The translations under genes and the position numbers were made by a program. The notes under the pieces are model-generated. The model was not told the DNA's origin. It did no database searches and saw only the letters and a program-made list of their open reading frames with translations. Below are positions 20,464 to 30,462 of a stretch of DNA of 64,000 nt, in pieces. This DNA is from Saccharum officinarum (taxonomy: Eukaryota > Streptophyta > Magnoliopsida > Poales > Poaceae), in contig CM036170.1 in NCBI GenBank assembly GCA_020631735.1, positions 70,261,737 through 70,325,736 of the forward strand, given 5' to 3'. How positions within the stretch are numbered: position 1 is the stretch's first letter; every line of letters begins with the position of its first letter.

Positions 20464-21188
20464 GAGTGAAGGTGGTGAGAACCCTGTACTCATTTGCCCG
20501 GTTGCTGCTGTTGAGGTGGTGGCATTGGGCTGGACAGCCTCTTGGTCAATAGATGGGCACTGAACGGCAGGCTCCATGATCACTAGCATCGTGACAAGGC
20601 ACGGTGATGAAGACGAATTGTCTAACATGGATCGATCCCAATGCTTAGTCAACTTGGAGACCTCTAGACGCAAGTCGTCGATGGTGCCCTCGGTATCCTG
20701 ACGCTAGGACTAGAGGGTGTTCGGAGATGACTCGATGGCGTGAAGGCGGTTGTCTTGGCAGAGTTCAGTATTGATGAGGTGTTCCTCCTGACGGAGCTCC
20801 GCATCGCGGTGCTCGAAGTTGAGCTCGACATTAGTGAAGCGCTTGTCGAAGCGAGTCGCCTGCTCAGTGAAGCGATTGTCAAAGCGGGTTGCCTGTTCGG
20901 TGAAAAGGCGCTGCATCTTGTCCATCACCAACTTGCTCTCAGGATTCATGGCGTCAAGCCGTCGTTGGTGGCTAGCATAGTGAGGATGCGGCAGCGGTGG
21001 TGAGGGTGGAGGTGGTGGTGGACTTGCCAAATCGTGCAGATTTTCTCCACAAATCGATCGATGGACCTGGGAATTACAGAGTTCACCGGTGGCGACGGCT
21101 CACTGACGACCAAAAAACTCAATCGAACTCGAGGCAAGTACCGGTCGATCGATGGAATTCGAAACCCAGACACGGTTGCTGATCAATT

Positions 21189-21201
21189 GGTTTTGATACC
21201 A
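21189..21201 (-). promoter_or_regulatory. Primer-binding site of the gag-protease element
   Basis: On the minus strand the sequence reads TGGTATCAAAACC, which begins with the TGGTATCA expected for priming by initiator tRNA-Met. It lies two bases from the TG/CA LTR border at 21204 and upstream of gag, as required. Confidence 0.75.
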
Positions 21202-21203
21202 GA

Positions 21204-21860
21204 TGTCGGTATACAGGACCGATAGGAGAATTGGAAAAGCAAAAGGGAAAGAGTAGAGAGCAAGTAACGAGGACAACTTAATTTTGCTAGGTTCGGTTAT
21301 GTCATAGTTGCCTATTCCAATACCACTCTACTCCTTAAGTACATCGGCTAGTGCTAGGGATTGGTCTAGTAGCGTAGCTGCTCAACGCTTAGGACTCAAG
21401 CCCACTACGGTCCAGAGATGAATGATTTTGGACGTCGCACGTGAGCACTGTTTCTGGGCTTGTCACTACACGCGGTGATGGGCACGACATTGGTGACGAT
21501 GCGGAAGACGCCCCTGAGTGGCTGAGCTCGACGACGACAGTGTTGCTCCGTTGCCACGCTCCTCCTCCCCTATCATAGCGAAATGGAAGCAGAGTCAGCG
21601 TCCGCGTCGGGGACGAGCTCGAACTGCCTCCGAACATGACTCCTGCATAAAGCCCTCACAAGTCCTTTGCCTCAGAATCACATGTATTGATCCCAATCTT
21701 GATGGCAAGAACTCTTGTATTCTCAGCACGTGTTCTCTAACCCCAAATCCAATAAGGTGAACATGAACGCTTCCCACCCGGCGCTCTTCACTTTCAATGG
21801 ATGTGAACAATGGAGCTCGGCTCCCTCCCCCCCCCACCCCACCCCCACACGCGCTGACGT
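21204..21860 (-). mobile_element. 5' LTR of the gag-protease element (outer border uncertain)
   Basis: The inner LTR border (TG on the plus strand at 21204) is set by the adjacent primer-binding site. The outer border is not clear. The LTR-like sequence runs at least to about 21860, where a C-rich run (21828-21849) and then very AT-rich DNA follow. Open frames here have no recognised product. Confidence 0.4.
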
Positions 21861-22222
21861 CGGTGTTGATGCAAGGTTGAAAAAAGCAAATTATTTATTT
21901 TAAAATGCTATAACTTCTGAACGGTGTATCTATTTTTATTCCCATCTGCACCACTGTGTTCTACGCGACGAGACGAACAAAACTAGACCTCACTTGCATA
22001 TGTTTCAAAAAAAAATATTTTAGTAATAATTTATGTGTATTATTTTATAACATATAATTTATGGCTTATAACTTATAAATATAACTTATAACATATAACT
22101 TATAATATATAACTTATGCGAAAAACTTGGAATCTCAAGAGTTGTGATCATTTGATTAGGGCATATTGCCTACATCTTTAGATTAGTTGACAAGATGTTT
22201 TCCAAATTTTTATATCATGCAG
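21861..22222. other. AT-rich DNA without recognised genes
   Basis: It contains ATAACTTATAA-type short repeats at about 22040-22120. No element ends were identified. Confidence 0.4.
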
Positions 22223-22324
22223 GAGCATGCAAAGCCTATTCGTGAGGCATTGACATACTATCTATGCACCCATGAGGAGAATCAATTCTTGTTACTTGCA
22301 ATACGTGACATAGCTGAGCAACAT
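22223..22324 (+). pseudogene. Isolated exon-like fragment, 34 codons, unknown family
   Basis: A 102-bp open stretch (exactly 34 codons) is bounded by a good acceptor (TATATCATGCAG before it) and a good donor (GTAAGATTTT after it). It encodes EHAKPIREALTYYLCTHEEN and then QFLLLAIRDIAEQH, an amphipathic helical composition quite unlike the random frames nearby. I do not recognise the family. No partner exons are evident; the right side is cut by the Tat element LTR at 22509. It may be a captured or stranded exon of a disrupted gene. Confidence 0.4.
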
Positions 22325-22508
22325 GTAAGATTTTATATTTGTACCTATTATTTTGTCTTTGATGGAATCCTTATCTTTACTCATTTTTAAACTTGTCAGT
22401 GTATAAAACTTTTAAATTATACATGAACAAGGTATAACAAATATGATTTTCTACTTAACTTATTACATTCATTGCTATTAAAATAGTTTCTTTTTATAGA
22501 TTTATCGG

Positions 22509-23580
22509 TGTTATGAACCGCCGACTAGTGAATTTATGGATTGCGCATTTAGGTTCGGATGGTGAGCTTGGAGGACACAAAGATGTATATTGGTTCGTGC
22601 AGAATGTCCCTAGTCTAGTTTGAGGTGGCTTGCGCTACCAGCTCTGTATTCGGTTTGTAGTAGGGGTTACAAACGGTCGAGAGAGGGACAGATGTCCCAA
22701 GTCTCTAGTGTGTGTGAAGCGCGCGCTCAAGACCACTCTGCTTGGTTGAAGGCAGAGGAGGCTTGAGAACTTGTGAGTGTGTGTGTTCACTTGAGAGCAT
22801 GAAAAGTCTCCCCCTTCGAAGGGTACTAGGCCTTTCCTTTTATGGGCCAAGGGAAGGGCCTGGAATACATAAGAAAGGATAGAGAAAAAGAAAAAGAAGA
22901 AAGAGAAAAATAAAAGAGACGAAAAGGAGTCTCGAAGCTATGCCGTCCTCCTTCCGCTGCAGGTGGGAACCGGTGGCCCTGTAGATGATGATAGAGACAC
23001 CTACAGATCGTGGCCCTGTCTATTGTTGTAGCTACGCGCAGGCGTCGCCGCCCGGTCATGGCGGAAGGCGTGGTCAACAGGTTCACCGTATGAGGACCAG
23101 GCAGCACAACGCCTGTCCGCTCAGCACTATGGAGGCGTGCAAACCTAGGGATGGTCTATCATGGTTGTTGGTCATGTCAAGGCACTACACTTCCCTTCTG
23201 ACATTAGGGTCACGCGCGGCCACGTCCGAAGTGGTTGAAGTACGGCGCGGCCTGGCATGGGAGCCCACGCTCTTGCCCAAGGTCTGGCGTAATTGCAGGG
23301 ATCGGGCAAGGCCAAGCCTATACCCAAGGGGTCGGGGGAGGTGGTGCCCTCACCTGAGAGGTCAGGCGAGGTAGAGCCTGTACCCAAGGGGTCGGACGAG
23401 GCGGAGCCCTGGACCGAGAGCCCGGGTGAGGCGGGACCCGCACCCGAGGGGTCGGGCGAGGCGGAACCTTCTTGGTTGGGCTAGATCGGGCCATAACTAT
23501 GCTCATAATCATTTTAGATGGGCTAAGGTCGATGTCTTTTAACGCCTGTCTTATGGGTACCCTAATTTTGGTACCCGACA
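22509..23580 (-). mobile_element. 3' LTR of the Tat element
   Basis: On the minus strand it begins TGTCGGGTACC (23580 leftward) and ends GGTTCATAACA (22509), about 1072 bp. The start contains the near-palindrome GGGTACC...GGTACCC. A TATA-like CCATAAAAGG lies on the minus strand at about 22843. A 30-bp minisatellite sits at about 23300-23470. The purine-rich tract next to 23580 fixes the inner border. Confidence 0.8.
23300..23470. repeat. Minisatellite of about six 30-bp units in the Tat LTR
   Basis: The unit resembles GAGGCGGAGCC plus ACCCGAGGGGTCGGGC. The 30-bp period keeps frame, giving 10-residue peptide repeats such as KGSGEVVPSP and EGSGEAEPSW on the plus strand, but there is no reason to think this is translated. 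Units differ at several sites, mostly C/T and G/A. Confidence 0.85.
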
Positions 23581-23600
23581 GTAGCCCCCGAGCCCCCAAG
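23581..23600 (-). promoter_or_regulatory. Polypurine tract of the Tat element
   Basis: The minus strand reads CTTGGGGGCTCGGGGGCTAC directly before the LTR start TGTCGGG. This is the position where plus-strand DNA synthesis of an LTR element begins. Its location shows that the element interior lies to the right. Confidence 0.75.
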
Positions 23601-24153
23601 TGATCTGGTGGATCGGTTGGGTGATCTTTGCGTTTGCCTAAGGGTACATGCGAGCGTTCCCGGTAGGTCTAGCCCTCGAGTTTAGGGAGGAGTTGGATAC
23701 CCCTTCACATGCTTTATCGTATGATGCCGAGGTCTTTGTTCTCTTGGGGGTGCGCGCGAGCACACTCGCCGGGTATAGCCCTAGAGCCTTTGGGGAAGTT
23801 GGCTATTTCGCCAAAGGCTTTTTCATGCGGGGAGCCCTTGGAGTTCTAGCTTGGCTAGGTTGTCATGGTCAGCTTGTTTATATGTGACCATGCATTGGGT
23901 CTCTTTTACGAGTTTGAGCCTCGAGCCCTATGCGCAGCAGCAGTCCGGCCGAGGGGTTAGCCCATCTTTTGTTCACTCTCTCTCGCACGTTTTTTGATAA
24001 TACGGAGGGGTTGAGTGCCGTCACAATTTTCCTCGCTGGATGAACTGCGGTGCTAGGTGAGCTGCTAACGGGTTGGTTTGAGTGGGGCCCCGGTTCCCGT
24101 TCACGGGGATCCATCGTGGCTCAGCTGGTGACCGACTCTAGACTCTTGGTGGT
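23601..24153 (-). other. Tat element 3' non-coding region, first part
   Basis: The sequence between the polypurine tract and the solo LTR at 24154 has no recognisable frame. It continues at 25398. Confidence 0.55.
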
Positions 24154-25397
24154 TGTTGGTGCTTCTTAGCGTAAGCAGAAAGGTCCGCAAGCGCACAAAA
24201 GTACTATTGTAGCACTTCATCTGGAAGTATTCATGATATCATATTTTCCCATAGCAACAGTAATGTAAGTAGTCTCTTGACTAGTTTACCTAGAGAAAAG
24301 GATGAAGGGTGACTTGGATAATGCGGTTTTTCTATAGGCAGAAACCTTAAGTGCAGATAGCTTAGCTTCTACAAACTCACTTCGGGCACCGGGTTGCAAC
24401 TGGTCTGCCAGTCGAGGCCGGTCTATGGCTCTATGCCGTATCCGAACATGGTGGATTACAAAGGACGGACAAGGCTATCACCACCTATCGCCTACCCCTC
24501 AACCATGGGATACGAGGCCAATGAAGGTAACGTCTAGCTTAGACACCATGTCTATGCTAACCGTTACTACTCTAGCATTGGACAAAAACTTCCGTCTTTA
24601 TCAGGAGTCCTCTACTAGAGCACCCGCCACGAGGACGGACGACGAACCCGCAAGTAAGTAGCAACAATGATAACTTTACTTAAGAGATCAAAACCAAAAG
24701 AAGAATACAAATGTCTTACTCCAAGTAGCACGACGTTTGTAGAGGTACAAGTGTAGAGCGGAGCCGACAAGTCTGCCACTTCATCCACCTGAGGTGCTAG
24801 TCTTGCCAAGTACACGAGGTAGAAGGTACCGCTACTCCACTTTTCCTCTAACTCTTTCCCTCTCTCACTCCCTAACTAATCTAGCTAGAAGCTAATGAAA
24901 ATTTGTGTAGCCCTTCTTCTTCTCCAATGTGTATGATGATCATGGATGTGAGGAGGGGGCTCCTTTTATAGCTTGAGAGAGGTTGGTTGCTCGTGTATTT
25001 TACTATTTTTGGAAGGCACCACATGTAACTGCCTTCCCTAGCATTAAATGTACCACCAGAGCAAGGTTGGCCCGGACGGCACTGGGGGCGGTGCGCCCAC
25101 ACCCTGGGTCATCCCAGTGGCCACCACCTTGCTCTGGCAGGCTGCTAGCTAGGCCTGGAGTCCTTCCCTACTGATGTCTCGATCCAGTTATGAAGTATGG
25201 TTGGGCTTTGCTTGTTGTTTTGCTCAAATACGCCTTCTAGAAAGTGCTTTTTGGTGTTTTTCGTGTTTATGTCTACAAAACATACAAGTACCAAAACTTG
25301 TGGAGAATGTTAGTGATAAACCCTATTTCTAAGTTTTGGTAGTCATATTTCCGTTATTATGTTCAAATGTTGGCGGTAGAAATGTGTGTTAAGAACC
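24154..25397 (-). mobile_element. Solo LTR inserted in the Tat 3' region
   Basis: On the minus strand it starts TGTTAGCGGTTCTTAACAC and ends AAGAAGCACCAACA (1244 bp). Its first 38 bases form a hairpin (TGTTAGCGGT paired with ACCGCCAACA), the same design as the LTR start at 60771-60809. Its 3' end TTGCGGACCTTTC resembles the other LTR end at 41724-41770, so both belong to related families. A TATA box, CTATAAAAGG, lies at about 24963-24972 (minus). Flanks GTGGT and GCGGC differ by two C/T changes and may be a decayed target duplication. Confidence 0.7.
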
Positions 25398-25993
25398 GCT
25401 AACAGCGGCCAACCCATATAGTTCTCGGGCCTGTCCGACCGATCCTGTGGGCTCGTTGTCTTCTTGCGAGGGAAAATCATGGATCAAGCACTACCAAGAC
25501 TCAAACACGGGTTAGGACGCCCATGACGCTCGTGCACCCAGGTGCTAGCTGCTAGCAGGCCCATCCCTTTCTGCCCCTCGCTCTAAGGGGTGCCTTAGAG
25601 CGGCTATCGAACCCATTGATGGGCCAGCCTTCAAACTCTTAGGTAGTGGTGGGCCGTAAGAGTGTTTTCAGCTCTATTGACCTTCTTACCTATGGCTCGT
25701 TGGGGGAGACGGACCGCCGCCCAGCGTGTTCCCTGAGAGGATGGCCAGGGGTCGCGTGTGCACACCCCACAATGGGATGCGGTGATAGGACACGGTGGGC
25801 ATGGAGATCAAGGCGGGTGGTTGGCTCCTCACCTCGGCCCCCAATAAAACCAAAGGGTTAGCCTTCCGTACCCGGTACACATTCCCGCATCCTTGCCTTC
25901 TCCGCTCTATTGCCGCTAGTGTTAGGGTTTGCCGCTTTGGTTTCTCTCACTGTCGCTGCCACCGCAACTTCCTTTCTTTCACCTTAGCCTCCC
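25398..25993 (+). promoter_or_regulatory. Upstream region of the antisense gene in the Tat element
   Basis: The sequence contains CCAATAAAACC (about 25842) as a TATA-like site, then a pyrimidine-rich leader up to the ATG at 25994. This arrangement would let the antisense gene be transcribed from its own promoter on the plus strand. Function is inferred from position only. Confidence 0.35.
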
Positions 25994-28900
25994 ATGGATC
26001 TATGGACTCGCTCGGATTGCAGCCATGCGCACATGGAAGGCTTCGTCAACCGTGGTCTTCTTCGTGCAAGGACCGCTGCGCGCGAGTGGATGGTGCCCGA
26101 TGGCCATGACTTCCCGGCACCGTTTGACGGCTACGTGGTGTCGTTCACACACTTCCACGGGCAAGGGCTCGTGGTTCTTTCCCACCGCTTCCTCTCAGGA
26201 CTCCTTCACTACTACAAGATCGAGCTGCAACATCTGAATCCCAATGGAATTTAGCACATCGTGGCCTTCATGCGCTATGTGAAGGTTACCTGGGGATCGA
26301 GCCTCACTTCGACCTCTAGAGGTATTTTTTCTCCGTCGGCCTATAGACAAGGAGGGAGCACGGCCAGCCAAAGGTGACGATGTCGATGGGGTGCGCCGGC
26401 GTCCGCCTTAGGAACAACCGGGCCAAGGAGTACATATCTATGAAGCTGTCTCATCTAACAAGGGGTGGCACTTGCAGTGATTCTATTTGAAGGATGATGT
26501 CACCCTTGCCTTGCCCGAGCATGCCCTGCCAGAGCATACCGGGCGCGTGGTTGAAGTGGTCCCAGACTTGTGGGGTGGGGCGTCCTGAATAAGGACTTAA
26601 AGAGGTCCATCGACCACCTTGCGGCCATCAAGATCTTGAAGGAGGGTGGTATGAAGGGGAGTGGTATCGTTGGGGTGTACCATGCAAGGAGGGTGGTGCC
26701 CCTGATGGCTCACGCGCTCCTGATGCCTCGGATGGTCCCCTTCGCGTCGCTTGAGGGGACGGTGCTCGCCGAGAAGCCCCTTGCCAACTCAGAGATCATG
26801 CAGTGCCTCAAGGAGGCAATAGATTCCCCTAAGGACTCGACGAGAGCCACCATCGAGTTTGTGTACCTGGTGCCGAGGCATCCCCCGATGTGGCCCGAGC
26901 CTGGCTTCGTCAGATTTGTAAGTTATCCTCTCCCCTCCCCCTTTTTTCCCAGTTGTCTTGTTCGATTTTGCTCCTCTGATTTTGAGTGGGATGGTGCCAG
27001 CCGATGGACCTCATGCTCACTGAACATCCGACCGCTACCGAGGAGCAAGGCCACGAGGGCGGCAAATCGTGCTCTGAACGAGGCGTAGAGGGAGGCGAAG
27101 GAGGACAGGAAGAAGAGGAAGTTTGAAAAGCAGGCGAGGTGAGACCGAGGCAAGGACGTCTCAGATATCGACGAGGAGGAAGAGGCAGAAGAGGGGAAAT
27201 CAGAGACGTTGATGGTGGTGTCGCCTAGGATGCCCTTGCCAAGGAGGATGGGCCGTCGGGTGGTGGCCATTCCTAGCAGCAGTTGGGCGAAGCCATGGGC
27301 CCAACCTAGGAGGTGTCAGGGCCCTTCCCCTATCATGTGGGGGAGGGCACATATCAGGGGCCGGTGGAGATGGGTCATTCCACCAACACACCCCAAGAGT
27401 CGGGGCACTTTGCCAGTGTCCCCAGGAATCGGTGGGGATAGGGCGCCTCATCAATGTGTCTCAGGTACAGAGAGGGGCAAGTCGTCTCGCCTCGTCCGAC
27501 CCTTTGGAGCAGAGGGAGAGCTCCAAACGCCCGCGCTCTGACGAGACAAAGCTAGGGTCAGGCGGTTCATCCCCAAACGTCCCCGCTGCCCAGTGGCGCT
27601 GAGGTGAGCAGCAAACTCCTCTGTTCCTACGCTTTGGTCAAATTCTGTCGCAGGCTCATATTGGTACTTTTCACAGTGCCGGCAGGTTCAGGACCCCCCT
27701 GGCGCTGGTGCCGAAGAAGAGAATCGCCCTCTAGGTGACGTGTCATCTGTTGGCCGGTGCTGTGACCTGACAGGGCAGGTGCCATCAAAGCAGTGGTGCC
27801 GTCCATAGTGGGACAGCAGGAGGCGGGCCCGTGAAAGGCATCTGTGACGGACACATCACGGGCCGTCGTGACCGTGACGCCGTGGGAGGAGGCAACGCGG
27901 CTCGAGCCCGATGACGTAAGCGACAGCGTCTGAGGTAGGACAGATGGGAGCAGGGGTTTGCATCTGCGCTGCCGATCTCCTCTACCGCCGGGAGGCTGTC
28001 CCTGTGGAGGTGTCATGGCGAGAGGGCTCGGTGGCACCCATGTCCGGGGAGGAGTCCTCTCGAGACTTGACCTAGGTGAGCGATGGTCCAGAGGCTTGGG
28101 GCAGACCCCAAATCGAGTGGGTGGACCCATGAAATATAGGGGGCCATAGTCTTCGCCCTCGACGACGCCACGGAGGGTCATAGTGGCACGACTTTCACAC
28201 ATCGATGGGAGGCGTGGCGTTGTTGATCACCAGCGCACTGAGCACATTGAATGGTGCCACCTCGACCGACCAGGTATGAAGCGCTCATATTCTTGGTCTT
28301 TGTTTTGTGTTTGGGTATCTCTAACCTTCGCCTTCCCTGCAGTCTCTCATGGTGCGCAGCCGGGCAAAATCCTAGTTCCTTCTTCATCATAAGAAGGCCT
28401 AGGACTGCCTAAATGCAAAGGTGGCCAGCCTTTGGACCCACGAGGTGGAGGCCCATCGGCACACTAATGAGGCCGAGCGGATAGAGAGGTCATGCAAGAA
28501 CGATGAGGAGGCCACGATGATCCAGAGGGAGCGGGATGAGCTCCTTCAGAGGGACGTTATGGCTAGCCAACGAATCCTTGAGCTCCTGGACGAGGTTCAA
28601 GGGGAGAGGGACTAGAAGCTGGTGATCAAGCAGAGGCCCACGACCTCAGAGACAAAGGCGCCCTAGGATATCGTGATGGCCGAGTGACTACGCAAGGAGT
28701 GAGATGAGTCACACCAAACCGAAGAGAGACTCTGATCGAAGCGTGGCACGGCTCGCACAAAGCGAACACGGCCTGCTAGGAGCATGATGCTGCCTAGCAG
28801 CAGGTTATCTCTCTCGAAGCCAAGCTTGAAAGGAGAAGGCCCAGAAGCTAGAAGCTAAGAATGCCTCTGCGGGGCTCACGATGGACCTAGGCCAGGAGAA

Positions 28901-29277
28901 GGCAAAGGTGCTGACCCTAGATAAGGAGGTCACTGAGGTGAGGAAGAATCTCGAGGTGGAGACCAGCAAGCACGACATGTTGTGTGCCACCATCAGGGTC
29001 ATCTGTGGTGACCTCAGAGTGGCGCAAGTGGAGGGGACCAGCTCGCTGGCAGCTCACGTTGTCGACATCATGGCCCGGGCGGGTGTGCTTGAGGGGTGCT
29101 TTCCATGCTGGCATCAACCGATCCTTCGTGGTCTCTCGCTCCCACTATGGGAAGACCATCAACCTGGAGGCAATGAGCCTTGGGTACGTGCCCGACTACA
29201 ACGAGAAGGAGCTAGAGGAGCTAGAGAAGTTGGTGGTTCCTCTTTCTCTGGACCTAGCAGGGAGGATACAGACATAG
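25994..29277 (+). pseudogene. Antisense-ORF gene of the Tat element (Transposase_28-type protein), degenerate
   Basis: The gene runs opposite to gag-pol, between integrase and the 3' LTR. It starts with MDLWTRSD, then GLLRARTAAREWMVP, PPFDGYVVSF-like text and a HRFLSGLLHYYKIELQHLNP block. This is the conserved N-terminus of the plant retroelement family listed in Pfam as 'putative gypsy type transposon'. A central part (26570-26917) reads LKEGGMKGSGIVGVYHARRV and HPPMWPEPGF. An intron with GT...AG borders fits at 26918-27000, rejoining at PMDLMLTEHP; another fits at 28274-28342. The C-terminal part has Glu/Arg-rich coiled coil (28430-28980), then DMLCATIRVICGDLRVAQVE and HAGINRSFVVSRSHYG and LEAMSLGYVPDY, ending at TAG 29277. 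A stop at 26252-26254 and several frameshifts inactivate it. Its role in the family is unknown. Confidence 0.8.
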
Positions 29278-29829
29278 TTCTCCCCTGGAGGGGTTAGTTA
29301 GGTTGTAATGATGAAATCGGGCTGTAGTGCCCAAAAACTTGTAAAGGAATAGGTAGTTTCTTTTGTCATAGTTTGGTCGAGCAAACTTTTATTGTTTAAA
29401 CAATTACCTTTGTTCGATTAAAACTATTAGTGTTCTTGTGAAAAAGTTGATGTGATCTGACTCTTTTTTACGCCAAAACCGTAAAGCTCATGGCGCAGGC
29501 GAGAAATCCCGATCACGCGGGTGAGCAAAGTCACCGTAGCCTTGGGGGCGTAGGTTTTCTGTAGTCTGACTTGTTTTACTTGGTATTTTGCTTCCATGAC
29601 TCTTTGCTTTTAGATCTTATCATGGAGAAAGGGGTTCGGATGCAAAAGAAAATCCCTAAGTGTAAGTATTTCCCTCCTATCAGCCCCTGAGTGATGTCTG
29701 ACCCCTGACCATTGTAGGGATCGAACGTCACTCAAAACCAAAGGAATGATAATGAAACAGACAAGGGAAACACCTTTTATTTTAGAAACATGATTTTGCA
29801 TAAATATGCGAACAACTTAGAAGAATCTT
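29278..29829. other. Tat element spacer between the antisense gene and pol
   Basis: The tail ends of the antisense gene and of pol converge here. No further frame is recognisable. Confidence 0.5.
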
Positions 29830-30462
29830 TGGGTAGAAGCGACGTAGCTGCTCAATATTCTAGGTGTTGGTGAAGACCTTGCCGTCGGTAGTCTTGAGCT
29901 TGTAAGTGCCGAGCTTGAGGACCTCGACAACAATGTACGTCCCTTCCTATGGCAGGGATAGCTTGTGGCGGTCCTTGTTGCCCTGGACGAGGTGTAGCAC
30001 TAAGTCCCCAACGTTGAAAGCTCAGCCCTTGATCTGACGACTGTGGTATCAGTATAGTGCTTGTTGGTACTTAGCGGAGTGGAGGAGAGCGACATCGCGG
30101 GCTTCATCTAGTTGATCCAGGGCATCCTTGAGGTACTCCTTGGCCTTTAGCTCTTTGTATTGCATGATCCTCAGTGTTCCGTAGTCGAGGTCGGTCAGGA
30201 GGATCGCCTTAGCGCCGTGGACCATGAAGAAAGGTGTGTAGCCAGTTGCCCAGCTAGGGGTCGTCGTTAGACTCCACAGCACCGCGCAGAGCTCCGTGAC
30301 CCACCATCTGCCAAACTTGTTGAGTTTGTAAAATATCCTAGGCTTGATCCCTTGCAGGATCATGCCATTCACATGCTCAACCTACCTGTTCGTGTGGGGG
30401 TGTGCCATGGCGGCTCAGTCGACGCGGATGTGGTACTCGTCGCACCATTTAAGTATTTTGCA
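29830..30462 (-). pseudogene. Tat integrase, C-terminal part
   Basis: The minus strand reads KILKWCDEYHIRVD at about 30462-30420, then NGMILQGIKPRIF, LWSLTTTPSWATGYTPFFMV and DLDYGTLRI. It ends with AFNVGDLVLH, LEVLKLGTYKLKTTDGKVFTN-type and NIEQLRRFYP text near 29830. This is the end of a Ty3/gypsy integrase core plus its C-terminal GPY/F-like module. In-frame stops (for example in the QPVEHVNG region and after the RQIKG motif) are present. The preceding core with the first two catalytic acidic residues is missing. Confidence 0.8.

Larger units (their letters stand above)
19239..21030 (-). pseudogene. Decayed retroelement gag-protease (LTR retrotransposon, probably Ty3/gypsy)
   Basis: Read on the minus strand, the start near 21030 gives a Pro-rich N-terminus and a charged coiled-coil region with an 11-residue repeat (TEQATRFDNRF, TEQATRFDKRF). 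Next comes LNFPSFDGDN with W and RAESYIEMY (about 20330-20230), the usual opening of the capsid-like gag domain. It continues as EYVYRFAELIDQLASY at about 19900-19860. Toward 19260 it reads LILIDSGST, the aspartic-protease D-S/T-G motif. Stops and frameshifts separate these parts, and a MITE interrupts gag at 19932-20040. Nothing downstream (RT, integrase) is present, so the element is truncated at the junction with the element ending at 19235. Confidence 0.75.

Noticed and set aside
21828..21849. C-rich run as a possible G-quadruplex control element
   Set aside because: It lies in a decayed LTR with no gene to regulate, and it is short and irregular.
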